Of a stretch of DNA of 64,000 nt, positions 1 to 8,246 are shown piece after piece. How positions within the stretch are numbered: the first letter of the stretch is position 1; each line of letters starts with the position of its first letter. This DNA is from Robiginitalea sediminis (GTDB lineage Bacteria; Bacteroidota; Bacteroidia; Flavobacteriales; Flavobacteriaceae), in contig NZ_NGNR01000002.1 in the NCBI RefSeq assembly GCF_002198115.1, forward strand, positions 479,558 through 543,557, written 5' to 3'. The notes below the pieces were generated by a model that was given only the letters and a program-made list of their open reading frames with translations, ran no database searches and had not been told where the DNA came from. The translations under genes were made by a program, and so were the position numbers.

Positions 1-313
1 CGGGATGGGGGCGGCGTGTCTTAAAATCAATGTTTACAAGGGCATCGAGCTCATTCAGGGTGATATCGATGTTATCCGTACCAATTCCGGTAGAGACCAC
101 GCTCAGGCGTTTACTGCCAAGCCAGCCGGTATGGGTCACAAACTCCCTGTGGGATTTGCGGACTTCCACGCGGTCGAAGCGCTCCGAAACCATCGAAACC
201 CTTCCGGGATCTCCCACCAGGATAACTGTTGGGGCCAGGTCTTCGGGTTTGAGGCTTAAATGGTAAATGGATTGGTCCTCGTTCAGGATTAGCTCGGACG
301 ACTCCAGGGACAT
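1..313 (-). CDS. Nucleoside phosphorylase (uridine/purine phosphorylase family), 3' part missing
   Basis: Only the first 104 codons are present; the gene runs off the left edge. The translation carries the phosphate-binding GDPGRV motif (residues 34-39) after a short N-terminal extension, followed by REFVTHTG and the STGIGTDNIDI segment (about 74-84), which is the signature of the PNP/UDP family that cleaves nucleosides with phosphate to base plus ribose-1-phosphate. The ATG lies one nucleotide after the stop of the DUF1835 gene, so the two are co-transcribed. Substrate (uridine or a purine nucleoside) cannot be told from this fragment. Cytoplasmic, nucleoside salvage by family. Confidence 0.85.
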   Translation of the reverse strand, partial: MSLESSELILNEDQSIYHLSLKPEDLAPTVILVGDPGRVSMVSERFDRVEVRKSHREFVTHTGWLGSKRLSVVSTGIGTDNIDITLNELDALVNIDFKTRRPHP

Positions 314-314
314 G

Positions 315-1247
315 TCAGAGCTTTAGGATGCGGTTGGCCTCGGTGTTGTAGAGGAAATTGTATTTGAGGGCCCCGCCCAGGTAGGCTTCATTATTGCGCA
401 GGTCCGAATAGAAGCTGGTTTTATTTTGTAGGATCTGCATGCCTTTTTCATTGAGGCGGGCCGGACTCATGGTCTGGAAAAGCGGTTTGAGCGTTTGCAG
501 GATACGCTGGTACTGGGAATCCCCGAAGCCATACCACCCCTGGTCTTTAAGGAGCAGATTCATAAAGGCCTTCTTGGAGCGGGGTTTTTCTTCTGCGGCG
601 ACCTTCAGGATATGGTTTTCCAGTTCATTCAGACCATTTTTAATAGTCGGAAAGCGCTTCAGGTGGGTTTCTATGGTCGGCTTCAGGTAGGCAAACTGGT
701 AATTCCCGTAGTCCGACAGGTTTTCAAGCCGGATGGGGTTGTCACTGCAATAGAGTTGCCACACATAGTCCGCATATTCGATGTCATCCTGGGAAAGCGC
801 AATCCGGTTTTTGAAGAGTTTGCGGATTTGCTCCTCGTTCAAATCCCCTAGGCTCAGAAGTTTTTCGGATCCCTCCTGGTCCCCGCTGCAGGCGAGCGTA
901 ATATGGGCGTGGCGCCGGTGGGTCTTGAGCCAGCTGATCACCGCCAGCATATTGATCTGGCAGAAAAGGTCGTATTCAAACCAAAGGATGATTTCGTCCT
1001 GCTGCTTATGGTTGCACAGGGAGCGATACTCCTTCAGGGTTTTTTCAATGAACCAGGATTTACTGACGTTATAATTCTTGTGCAGGTAATCAAACCGGGT
1101 CTTCCAGAAACTCTCGCTGCCGACGTTGGTCTCGGTCTTGCCCTCACACAACATCTCCCTCCAGGTGATGATATCTCCTTTAAACTTCAGCTCCAAAAGA
1201 CGCTGAGTGAATGAATCACCATTGGTGATATGCAGCTGCGAGCTCAT
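315..1247 (-). CDS. DUF1835 domain-containing protein
   Basis: 310 residues, beginning MSSQLHITNGDSF; an upstream in-frame start at 1301 would add 18 residues unlike the family, and a promoter-like site lies between the two, so I use 1247. The N-terminal ITNGDS segment, the central IILWFEYDLFCQINML stretch and the following acidic helix match the flavobacterial DUF1835 family, which is soluble and of unknown biochemical function. There is no signal peptide or membrane segment. It sits between SUI1 (90 nt upstream) and a nucleoside phosphorylase (1 nt downstream). Function not assigned. Confidence 0.8.
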   Translation of the reverse strand: MSSQLHITNGDSFTQRLLELKFKGDIITWREMLCEGKTETNVGSESFWKTRFDYLHKNYNVSKSWFIEKTLKEYRSLCNHKQQDEIILWFEYDLFCQINMLAVISWLKTHRRHAHITLACSGDQEGSEKLLSLGDLNEEQIRKLFKNRIALSQDDIEYADYVWQLYCSDNPIRLENLSDYGNYQFAYLKPTIETHLKRFPTIKNGLNELENHILKVAAEEKPRSKKAFMNLLLKDQGWYGFGDSQYQRILQTLKPLFQTMSPARLNEKGMQILQNKTSFYSDLRNNEAYLGGALKYNFLYNTEANRILKL

Positions 1248-1272
1248 GGTGTCAGTTGTTTGGTTTGACTTA

Positions 1273-1301
1273 TAAAAGTAACATTTCGTCGAGAATTTCA
1301 A
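1273..1301 (-). promoter_or_regulatory. Flavobacterial-type promoter for DUF1835/phosphorylase
   Basis: Read on the minus strand: TTG (1301-1299), an 18-nt spacer, then TACTTTTA (1280-1273), seven of eight matches to the Bacteroidota -7 element TAnnTTTG. It lies about 25 nt upstream of the chosen DUF1835 ATG, which agrees with the shorter start. Pattern match only. Confidence 0.4.
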
Positions 1302-1337
1302 AAATAAATTAACAAAACCCCTGAGAATTAGTGGGTT

Positions 1338-1676
1338 TCAGCCACCAACCCGCTTTACCTTGAAGCCCAGGTCTTTTAGGAAGTCCATAATGCGGTCCCG
1401 GTAATCCCCCTGGATAACAATGCGGTCGTCCTTATAGCTGCCTCCCACGTGTAATTCGCGTTTCAGCATCCGGGTGAGCTCCCGGAAGTCGGAATCGGCC
1501 CCGGTATACCCTTCCAATACAGTCACAGGTTTTCCCTTGCGCTTTTCATAGACACACCGGATTGGTGCCTCCTGCAGCCATAAACCATGGTCATTACCCT
1601 CTTCTGACCTGGAATTCCCGGGTTCGTCCGGTTCGTGGTCCGGGAAGAGGTTGCGTAACTGGTCTGCCAGATCCAT
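1338..1676 (-). CDS. Translation initiation factor SUI1/eIF1-like (YciH)
   Basis: 112 residues. The acidic, variable N-terminus is followed by a complete SUI1 fold: RCVYEKRKGKPVTVLEGY, LTRMLKRELHVGGSYKDDRIVIQGDYRDRI (kept in pieces here) and a C-terminal GFKVKRVGG. The GGS plus basic loop and the IVIQGD strand are typical of bacterial YciH and eIF1. By family it binds the small ribosomal subunit and affects start-site fidelity; the bacterial role is poorly known. It starts 2 nt after the stop of the 2OG-oxygenase gene, so the two are translationally coupled. Confidence 0.88.
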   Translation of the reverse strand: MDLADQLRNLFPDHEPDEPGNSRSEEGNDHGLWLQEAPIRCVYEKRKGKPVTVLEGYTGADSDFRELTRMLKRELHVGGSYKDDRIVIQGDYRDRIMDFLKDLGFKVKRVGG

Positions 1677-1678
1677 GT

Positions 1679-2629
1679 TTACCCTTTTACCAGCCCCAGC
1701 TCGATAAGCCTCTCATGCAGGAATTCCCCTGCAGTAATATCCTCGTACAGTTTCGGGTGCTCCTCGTCTATACAGTGTTCCAGGCAATTCAGGGGCATTT
1801 CGCTGACCGGGTGCATGAAAAAAGGTATGGAATACCGGGAAGCACCCCACTGATCCCTAGGCGGGTTGACCACCTGGTGAATGGTTGATTTCAACCGGTT
1901 GTTGGAGAGGCGAGAGAGCATGTCTCCCACGTTGATCATCAATTGGTCCGGGGCGGCAATAGCGTCGATCCATTCCCCTTCGTGGTTTTGCACCTGCAGC
2001 CCTTTCCCGTGTGCACCCATAAGCAGGGTAATCAGGTTGATGTCGCCATGGGCGGCGGCGCGAACCGCATTTTTGGGTTCCTGGGTTATAGGCGGGTAGT
2101 GGATGGGGCGCAGGATGGAATTCCCATTGTGGATATACGGGTCGAAATAGCCCTCGGGCAAATCCAGATGGAGGGCCAGGGCCCGCAGGACATAGCTCGC
2201 CGTTTTCTCGAGCATCTTATAGGTTTCTTTGCCTACCTGGTTAAAGCCGGGCAATTCCTCCACGAGCACATTGGGAGGATACTGGGCCTCCAGGACAGGG
2301 TTATCCACCACATATTGGCCGAAATGCCAGAATTCCTTGAGGTCCCCTTCAGAACGCCCTTTGGCGTGTTCCTTCCCGAATGAGGTATATCCCCGTTGCC
2401 CCCCAATTCCTTCGATCTCGTATTTCGCCTTCACCTCCTGGGGCAAAGCAAAGAATGCCTTAACCTCCTTGTAGAGGGAGGATACCAAACTGTCGGAAAG
2501 GAAATGCCCACTAAGGGCTACAAAGCCGATTTCTTCGAAGGCGCTGCCAATTTCCCGGACAAACTTTTGCTTGCGCTGCGGGTCTTCACTGGTGAAATCC
2601 CTTAGGTCTACACTGGGAATATGTTTCAT
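1679..2629 (-). CDS. 2-oxoglutarate/Fe(II)-dependent oxygenase, isopenicillin-N-synthase-like
   Basis: 316 residues, full length for the family. The iron triad is intact: His204 and Asp206 in AAAHGDINLITLL and His251 in LKSTIHQVV; the 2OG-binding RxS pair is Arg265/Ser267 (SRYSIPFF). An N-terminal DIOX_N-like segment (PSVDLRDF ... GFVALSGH) is present. Members couple oxidation of a small molecule to 2-oxoglutarate decarboxylation; flavobacterial copies have no known substrate. No signal peptide, so cytoplasmic. It leads an operon with SUI1 and is divergent from the E1 gene. Confidence 0.85.
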   Translation of the reverse strand: MKHIPSVDLRDFTSEDPQRKQKFVREIGSAFEEIGFVALSGHFLSDSLVSSLYKEVKAFFALPQEVKAKYEIEGIGGQRGYTSFGKEHAKGRSEGDLKEFWHFGQYVVDNPVLEAQYPPNVLVEELPGFNQVGKETYKMLEKTASYVLRALALHLDLPEGYFDPYIHNGNSILRPIHYPPITQEPKNAVRAAAHGDINLITLLMGAHGKGLQVQNHEGEWIDAIAAPDQLMINVGDMLSRLSNNRLKSTIHQVVNPPRDQWGASRYSIPFFMHPVSEMPLNCLEHCIDEEHPKLYEDITAGEFLHERLIELGLVKG

Positions 2630-2654
2630 GGAAATCTTGTGAATTAGATACCTT

Positions 2655-2701
2655 CAAAAGTAAACAAAATGCGGCGTTCTATGTCCGAATCCTTAGATTT
2701 G
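2655..2701. promoter_or_regulatory. Divergent promoter region between oxygenase and E1 genes
   Basis: Two perfect -7 elements of the Bacteroidota type occur back to back: TAGATTTG at 2694-2701 on the plus strand (about 25 nt before the E1 ATG) and TACTTTTG on the minus strand (2662-2655, 26 nt before the oxygenase ATG). Neither has a clear TTG at -33, so this is a pattern match of moderate weight. Confidence 0.4.
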
Positions 2702-2726
2702 TTCCCGATATCACAACCGGTGCCCT

Positions 2727-4718
2727 ATGTCCCAGCCCCAAATGGATTATTCCGCCTACCAGCTGCCTGCCGAGACGCTGCTGTCCCTCTACAAAGGGAT
2801 GATGAAGCCCCGACTGATCGAGGAGAAAATGCTTATCCTGCTGCGCCAGGGTAAGATCTCCAAGTGGTTTAGCGGCATTGGCCAGGAAGCGATAGCAGTT
2901 GGGGTCGCCTCCTGCCTGAAACCGGAAGAGTACATCCTGCCCATGCACCGGAACCTCGGGATCTTTACTTCCCGGCAGGTTCCTCTCAGCCGGCTTTTCG
3001 CCCAATGGCAGGGTAAGGCATCGGGGTTTACCAAAGGCAGGGATCGGAGTTTCCATTTTGGCACGCAGGAGCACCGTATAGTGGGGATGATTTCCCACCT
3101 TGGGCCGCAACTCGGCGTGGCCGATGGCATTGCCCTGGCAGATGTACTGCAGGGGAATGGGCGGGTAACCGCTGTTTTTACCGGAGAGGGGGCTACCAGC
3201 GAAGGGGATTTCCACGAGGCGCTCAACCTGGCTTCGGTCTGGGACCTTCCCGTGCTTTTTTGTATTGAAAACAATGGGTATGGACTGTCTACCCCGGTAA
3301 ACGAGCAGTACCGTTGTGAGGACCTGGCGTCCCGAGGGGCAGGCTACGGTATGGAGGCGCATATCCTGGATGGGAACAACATCCTGGAGGTTTACTCCCA
3401 AGTAAATGCCCTCTGTGAGGACATGCGCAAAAATCCGCGACCGGTGTTGCTGGAATTCAAGACCTTCCGAATGCGCGGGCACGAAGAGGCCAGCGGCACC
3501 AAATACGTTCCCCAGGAATTACTCGAACACTGGGCCTTGCGGGACCCGTTGGAAAACTATGGGGCCTACCTCCGAGAGCACGGGATCCTCAGCGAAGAGG
3601 AAGAGGTGCGCATCAAGCAGGAAATAACACAGGAAATCCACGATGGCCTCGAAATGGCTTTTGCGGAAAAGCCTGTGGGTTTTAATGAAAGTGACGAGTT
3701 AAATGATGTATTTAAACCTTTTGTATATCAAGAGGTAAAACAAAATTCAGAAAAGACCAATATACGTTTGGTCGATGCGGTTTCCCAGGGTCTGGGGCAA
3801 TCTATGGAGCGGCACGGGAACCTGGTAATCCTGGGGCAGGATATTGCGGAATACGGCGGGGTATTCAAGGTAACCGAGGGGTTTGTATCCCGGTTTGGCA
3901 AAGACCGTGTGCGCAATACCCCCATTTGCGAATCGGCGGTGGTATCGGCAGCCATGGGATTGGCCATCAACGGGATGAAGGCCGTTATGGAAATGCAGTT
4001 CGCGGACTTTGTGAGTTCCGGTTTCAACCCCATTGTGAATTACCTGGCAAAGGTGCATTACCGCTGGGGCCAACCGGCCGATGTGGTGGTGCGTATGCCC
4101 TGCGGGGCTGGAGTAGGGGCAGGGCCCTTTCACTCGCAGACCAATGAAGCCTGGTTTACGAAAGTTCCGGGCCTGAAGGTGGTTTACCCGGCCTTCCCCA
4201 ACGATGCCAAAGGGTTGCTGGCTACGGCCATAAACGATCCGAACCCCGTCCTGTTTTTCGAGCACAAGGCCCTATACCGGTCCGTGTATGGGGATGTTCC
4301 CACCGATTACTACACCATTCCTTTCGGGAAAGCCAACCTTCTCCGCGAAGGCCGGGACCTGACCCTTATCACCTATGGGGCCGGGGTGCACTGGGCCCTT
4401 GAAACCCTCGGTGAAATGAGCCTGGAAGGCGTAGACCTGTTAGACCTGCGAACGCTTTGCCCCCTGGACTGGGACGCTGTCTTTGCATCGGTTCGTAAAA
4501 CCGGAAAAGTGCTTATCTTACAAGAGGACAGCGCATTTGGCGGAGTAGGCTCCGACCTTGCCGCCCGGATTGCCGATACCTGCTTTGAAGCCCTGGACGG
4601 CCCGGTTAAACTGGTTGGCGGGCTGGAAACGCCCATCCCTTTTGCACGGAACCTGGAGGCGGGCTACCTGCCCAAGGGTCGTCTGAAGGCAGCCCTGGAG
4701 GATCTGATGCGGTACTAA
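2727..4718 (+). CDS. 2-oxoacid dehydrogenase E1 component, alpha and beta subunits fused
   Basis: 663 residues. Residues 1 to about 320 are an E1-alpha domain with the thiamine-diphosphate motif GEGATSEGDF...ENN (about 153-183); residues about 345-663 are an E1-beta (transketolase pyrimidine plus C-terminal) domain with the ADFVSSGFNPIVNYLAK and AGVGAGPFHSQ segments. The fusion is common in Bacteroidota and is usually annotated as branched-chain 2-oxoisovalerate or pyruvate-type E1; it decarboxylates a 2-oxoacid and acylates the lipoyl group of E2. No E2 or E3 gene lies nearby. Monocistronic or lead gene, with its own upstream promoter. Confidence 0.92.
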   Translation: MSQPQMDYSAYQLPAETLLSLYKGMMKPRLIEEKMLILLRQGKISKWFSGIGQEAIAVGVASCLKPEEYILPMHRNLGIFTSRQVPLSRLFAQWQGKASGFTKGRDRSFHFGTQEHRIVGMISHLGPQLGVADGIALADVLQGNGRVTAVFTGEGATSEGDFHEALNLASVWDLPVLFCIENNGYGLSTPVNEQYRCEDLASRGAGYGMEAHILDGNNILEVYSQVNALCEDMRKNPRPVLLEFKTFRMRGHEEASGTKYVPQELLEHWALRDPLENYGAYLREHGILSEEEEVRIKQEITQEIHDGLEMAFAEKPVGFNESDELNDVFKPFVYQEVKQNSEKTNIRLVDAVSQGLGQSMERHGNLVILGQDIAEYGGVFKVTEGFVSRFGKDRVRNTPICESAVVSAAMGLAINGMKAVMEMQFADFVSSGFNPIVNYLAKVHYRWGQPADVVVRMPCGAGVGAGPFHSQTNEAWFTKVPGLKVVYPAFPNDAKGLLATAINDPNPVLFFEHKALYRSVYGDVPTDYYTIPFGKANLLREGRDLTLITYGAGVHWALETLGEMSLEGVDLLDLRTLCPLDWDAVFASVRKTGKVLILQEDSAFGGVGSDLAARIADTCFEALDGPVKLVGGLETPIPFARNLEAGYLPKGRLKAALEDLMRY

Positions 4719-4811
4719 ACCGTTTATCGAAAAGGTCGAAGGAAGGCACCCCGGACGCAAACCGACCGCCTCTCTTCGTACGTATATAGATCAAATTAAA
4801 AACCACAAACC

Positions 4812-5303
4812 ATGAGAACCATCTTTCTGGGACTCTTTGCCGGGCTCTTGGTCCTGCAGGGATGTTCCGTATCCAAGTCTGCCAGAGGCCAGCGTAACCT
4901 GCTAAGCGGCACCTGGGAACTCACAGACATTTCCTACCAAAACAATGAGGGAGCTTTCCAGGCAACCTTGTTCAACGATGCCGATGCCATTTGCTTTGAA
5001 GGCAGTGAATGGTTTTTCCGGGATAACAACAGCACAGGAAGGTACACCTTAACCGAGGGCAGTCTTTGCCAGGGGGGCGACCGATTCTTTCGCTGGTCCG
5101 TGCAGGAGCGGGAAGAGAACTACAAATCGGTATTCCAGTTTAAATTCATCGATGAGAACCTGAAGGACATTTCCGGGGGGCAGGGCTACCGCCTGCTTAT
5201 CGAGTCCCTCGACGGGGCACAGATGACCCTAAGTTCCAATGTACAAGCCGATGGGTCGCCCATTACTATTCTGTATCACTTCACCAAAAAAATAAAACCA
5301 TGA
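4812..5303 (+). CDS. Lipocalin-like lipoprotein
   Basis: 163 residues. Signal peptide with lipobox LVLQGCS (Cys about 17), then LLSGTWELTDISYQN, which opens a lipocalin-like beta-barrel as in the Lipocalin_4 family, with DADAICFEGSEWFF and FQFKFIDENL strands. Predicted inner- or outer-membrane lipoprotein; ligand unknown. The stop overlaps the start of the OmpA gene by 4 nt (ATGA), so the two proteins are made together, as is usual in Flavobacteriaceae for this lipocalin/OmpA pair. Confidence 0.75.
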   Translation: MRTIFLGLFAGLLVLQGCSVSKSARGQRNLLSGTWELTDISYQNNEGAFQATLFNDADAICFEGSEWFFRDNNSTGRYTLTEGSLCQGGDRFFRWSVQEREENYKSVFQFKFIDENLKDISGGQGYRLLIESLDGAQMTLSSNVQADGSPITILYHFTKKIKP

Positions 5304-5986
5304 GACATACCAGAACGATTACCGCCCTTTTCGCTTTCTTTTTGATTGCCGGGTGCAGTACGGTTAAAAACGCCAATAACAAACAAAAAGGCGCCGTCAT
5401 AGGAGCTTCCGGAGGCGCTGTTATAGGCGGGGTCATTGGAAATAATGTAGGCAAGGGGAACTCTGTCCTCGGCGCCATAATTGGCGGTGTTGTTGGCGGT
5501 GTGGCCGGTGGCTATATCGGCGACCGAATGGACCGCCAGGCCGAGCGGATCGAGGAGGAAGTCCCCGGAGCAGAAGTTACCCGGGTAGGGGAAGGAATCA
5601 ATGTGACCTTCACCGAAGATGCGGGCGTATATTTCGAAACCAACCGGGACGAGGTAAAAGGAACCTCCGCCGAGACCCTGGGCCGCCTGGCCGGGATCTT
5701 CCAGGAGTACCCCAAAACAGTAATCCTTATAGAGGGACATACAGACAGTGCAGGCTCCGAGGAGTATAATCTGGCGCTGAGCAAAAGGCGGGCCGAATCC
5801 GTAGCCAACTATCTCATTGCGCAGGGGGTCGACGCCAGCCGCTTTACCGTAAAATGGTATGGGGAATCCCAACCCCGGGCCGACAATAGCACCCCGGAAG
5901 GAAAAGCCCAAAACCGGCGGGTAGAACTCGGGATCATGGCTAGCGAGGCCCTGAAGGAAGAAGCCCGGAAAGAAACCGGAAACTAG
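5300..5986 (+). CDS. OmpA-family lipoprotein with glycine-zipper segment
   Basis: 228 residues. Lipobox LIAGCST near residue 19, then a glycine-rich zipper (about 30-75: GASGGAVIGGVIG, IIGGVVGGVAGG) that may insert in or lie on a membrane, then a C-terminal OmpA domain (about 105-220) with the peptidoglycan-contact motif EGHTDSAGSEEYNLALSKRRAE and the late NRRVELGI. By family it ties the outer membrane to peptidoglycan. Overlaps the lipocalin gene by 4 nt and is followed by a strong terminator. Confidence 0.9.
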   Translation: MRHTRTITALFAFFLIAGCSTVKNANNKQKGAVIGASGGAVIGGVIGNNVGKGNSVLGAIIGGVVGGVAGGYIGDRMDRQAERIEEEVPGAEVTRVGEGINVTFTEDAGVYFETNRDEVKGTSAETLGRLAGIFQEYPKTVILIEGHTDSAGSEEYNLALSKRRAESVANYLIAQGVDASRFTVKWYGESQPRADNSTPEGKAQNRRVELGIMASEALKEEARKETGN

Positions 5987-5992
5987 GACCAC

Positions 5993-6016
5993 AGCCCGGC
6001 TCTCGCCGGGCTTTTT
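5993..6016 (+). terminator. Rho-independent terminator after OmpA gene
   Basis: Perfect 8-bp stem AGCCCGGC / GCCGGGCT with a TCTC loop followed by a T run. It closes the lipocalin-OmpA operon 7 nt after the stop. Confidence 0.85.
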
Positions 6017-6114
6017 AATTCAACTTTGCTGATTGTCGTATTAGTTTGCAGATCAACGGCATAAGGCAGGTATGAACGCAGAGTTTGCTACTTTTCGGGG
6101 AACACTATTTGGAA

Positions 6115-6447
6115 ATGGGACCCCGGAATTTACTCCAATTTACGGCCCTTGCCCTTGGGTATTTCTTTTTTGGCTTGGTTTGCCTTCAGGCACAGGAAAT
6201 GCGCGTACGCAAGGTAACTACCCTGGAACGCTACGACCAGGCCCTTGTGATACCCCACGAGGAGCGGCTGGCCATGAAACAGGAACGGCAGGAAGAACTG
6301 GAGCGCAGAAGGGCTATGCTGGATACTATGGAAGTATCCCGGCATAAAAGATTGCGGTTACTCAGGGAATTGTATCGCAAGCCTTCCGGAGACCTCTGGG
6401 CAAACCTCCTGGCCCAACCCGATACTCTTCAGGTAAAAGAGCAATAG
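6115..6447 (+). CDS. Small secreted protein of unknown function
   Basis: 110 residues from the ATG at 6115 (a TTG at 6085 in frame would add ten). It has an N-terminal hydrophobic signal (LALGYFFFGLVCLQAQ, cut probably after AQA) and then a charged, Arg/Glu-rich helical body with EERLAMKQERQEELERRR. I recognise no domain. It lies between the OmpA terminator and the convergent hibernation-factor gene, whose stop is 14 nt away. Confidence 0.55.
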   Translation: MGPRNLLQFTALALGYFFFGLVCLQAQEMRVRKVTTLERYDQALVIPHEERLAMKQERQEELERRRAMLDTMEVSRHKRLRLLRELYRKPSGDLWANLLAQPDTLQVKEQ

Positions 6448-6461
6448 GGGGTTGCCCTGCT

Positions 6462-6764
6462 CTAAAAGGATTTCATCTTCTCTTTCCGCTTGCGCAGCTG
6501 TCTTTCCAGGTCTTCAGTAGCTTCGGCAATAGAAGCTTCGAATGCCCCATGCGAGGCTTCTGCAAAGAGCAACGGCCCGGGTAGGCTCAGTCGTATTTTG
6601 CAGATTTTCCCCGTATCGGGGTCCGAGGTATTCTCCGTTTTCAAAAAAACATCGGCGCGAACAATGAAATCGTACTTCTGCGCCAACTTATCCAAACGTT
6701 GACCGGCCAATATCTCCAGGCGGTTACTCGCCTTCACCTGGTCGTATTCGAAATTGATGTCCAT
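6462..6764 (-). CDS. hpf: Ribosome hibernation-promoting factor (HPF/RaiA family), short form
   Basis: 100 residues, the size of short HPF. N-terminal MDINFEYDQVKASNRLEILAGQRLDKLAQKY and the central VFLKTENTSDPDTGKICKIRLSLPG strands (given in part) match the beta-alpha-beta-beta-beta-alpha fold, and the end ATEDLERQLRKRKEKMKSF is the basic C-terminal helix. By family it binds the decoding centre of the 30S subunit in stationary phase and blocks mRNA and tRNA. There is no long-form dimerisation domain. Confidence 0.85.
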   Translation of the reverse strand: MDINFEYDQVKASNRLEILAGQRLDKLAQKYDFIVRADVFLKTENTSDPDTGKICKIRLSLPGPLLFAEASHGAFEASIAEATEDLERQLRKRKEKMKSF

Positions 6765-6849
6765 AAAAATCCTTATTTCTGACTTAAAGGTAATGCAAAG
6801 CAGCCAGCCCTCAGTATGACAATAGTCATTTTGGGAGGCGCCCTGGTAA

Positions 6850-6865
6850 ATTACCGAAAGGTAAT
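6850..6865. other. Small perfect hairpin with GAAA loop
   Basis: ATTACC-GAAA-GGTAAT, six pairs closed by a GNRA tetraloop when read on the plus strand, in the 204-nt gap between the hpf start and the gene at 6969. It could be an RNA structure or an operator-like palindrome. There is no T tail. Nothing else was found in this gap apart from a weak promoter-like TAATTTAA near 6924. Confidence 0.35.
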
Positions 6866-6968
6866 CCTTCCGTTAAGCCTCATGTCGATAGGCAGTGCCT
6901 TTGGTTGTCCCGTGTTATTTTCGTAATTTAAAGTACGAATAATCCGTAGTTTCTTCAAGGATCCAATC

Positions 6969-7235
6969 ATGGACCGTATACATCACATACCTGCAACTCC
7001 AACCCGGGAAAAACCGCACACGGAATACCTGCGTAAGGGCATAGAACGGTTGCAGCGGTTGTTGATTTCCTATCGCCACGAACCGGTGACACAAGCCAGG
7101 TTTGAGGTCCGCGAAGGCCTGCGCAACCAATTGCGTTCCCTCTGGCTTAAATCCCAAACCGAGCCTTCTGGTCGGCTGCTCGAAGAATTCAGGGTTCTGG
7201 AAGCGGAGGTAAGCGCGTTTCTGGCTCCCCTTTAA
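6969..7235 (+). CDS. Small uncharacterised helical protein
   Basis: 88 residues, no signal peptide or membrane segment, largely helical with a basic N-terminal half (YLRKGIERLQRLLISYRHE) and a leucine-rich end. The codon positions look coding and the stop overlaps the convergent TerC stop by 3 nt. The minus-strand frame at 6915-7157 over the same bases reads less like protein. Family not recognised. Confidence 0.55.
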   Translation: MDRIHHIPATPTREKPHTEYLRKGIERLQRLLISYRHEPVTQARFEVREGLRNQLRSLWLKSQTEPSGRLLEEFRVLEAEVSAFLAPL

Positions 7236-8191
7236 GAAGGGTCGGCGGAACCGGAATTCTTTTCAGGGATATACACCGAAAATAGGATTCCTGCAATCAG
7301 GGAGGTGGAGATCACGGTAAGCGATACCCATTCGGGCAAATGGATATGATGGGAAAAGATCATTTTCAGGCCCACGAAAGCCAGGATTACCACCAGGCTG
7401 TAATTGATATAACGAAATTTTTGCAGCATCCGCGAGATCAGGAAATACATGGAGCGCAATCCCAGTATAGCCAGGATATTCGACGAAAACACGATAAACG
7501 GGTCGGCGGTAATGGCCAGGATGGCCGGGATGCTGTCCAGGGCGAACAGTATATCCGTCAGTTCTATGATGATCAGGGCAACGAAAAGCGGCGTCGCTGC
7601 AACCAGACCCATCCTCCGCACAAAAAAATCGTGTCCCTGGAGGGTAGCAGTAATCGGAAAAACCTTTTTGAGTTGGCGGAAGACCCAGGAATTCTGGGGG
7701 TTGAAGTCATGGTCGTCTGCCCGGAGCATCCTAAAGGCGGTATAGAGCAGGAATGCCCCGAAAACATATATAATCCAGTCGAACCGGTTGATAAGGGCTA
7801 CCCCAAAGAGGATCATCAGCCCCCGGAAAACGATGGCGCCCAGGATGCCCCAGAACAACACCCGATGCTGGTATTTGGGTGGGATGGAAAAGGCAGAAAA
7901 AATAACGGCAATTACAAAAACGTTGTCGATGCTCAGGGAGAGTTCTATCAGGTACCCGGTGATGTATTTTAAGGTGGCACTTCCCGGGGTAAGTCCGGTT
8001 GGGTTTTCTAAATGCCCCCCGCTGAAGAGCCAATAAATCACCCCGCTGAAGCCCAGGGCAATGGAGACCCAGACAGCCGTCCAGGTGGCGGCCTCCTTCG
8101 ATTTTATTTCATGGTCTTCCTTGTGAAACACGCCCAGGTCCAGGGCCAGGAAAACTGTAATGATGGCTATAAAGCCAATCCATATCCACAT
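7232..8191 (-). CDS. TerC/Alx family integral membrane protein
   Basis: 319 residues from the ATG at 8191; the longer frame to 8320 adds a stretch unlike the family. Starts MWIWIGFIAIITVFLALDLGVF, then HKEDHEIKSKEA, the conserved LSIDNVFVIAVIFSAFSIP and LTDILFALDSIPAILAITADPFIVF blocks (given in part), with about nine transmembrane segments and acidic residues inside the membrane. By family it is linked to tellurite resistance, alkaline response and manganese export. Monocistronic. Confidence 0.9.
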   Translation of the reverse strand: MWIWIGFIAIITVFLALDLGVFHKEDHEIKSKEAATWTAVWVSIALGFSGVIYWLFSGGHLENPTGLTPGSATLKYITGYLIELSLSIDNVFVIAVIFSAFSIPPKYQHRVLFWGILGAIVFRGLMILFGVALINRFDWIIYVFGAFLLYTAFRMLRADDHDFNPQNSWVFRQLKKVFPITATLQGHDFFVRRMGLVAATPLFVALIIIELTDILFALDSIPAILAITADPFIVFSSNILAILGLRSMYFLISRMLQKFRYINYSLVVILAFVGLKMIFSHHIHLPEWVSLTVISTSLIAGILFSVYIPEKNSGSADPS

Positions 8192-8246
8192 GGGTAGTAA
8201 TCCGTTTAGACAAAGATAAGCATCCGCCAGACAGGAAGGAAAGAAA

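Noticed and set aside
5276-5992. Minus-strand frame over the OmpA gene
   Set aside because: Reflects the glycine-zipper composition on the opposite strand.
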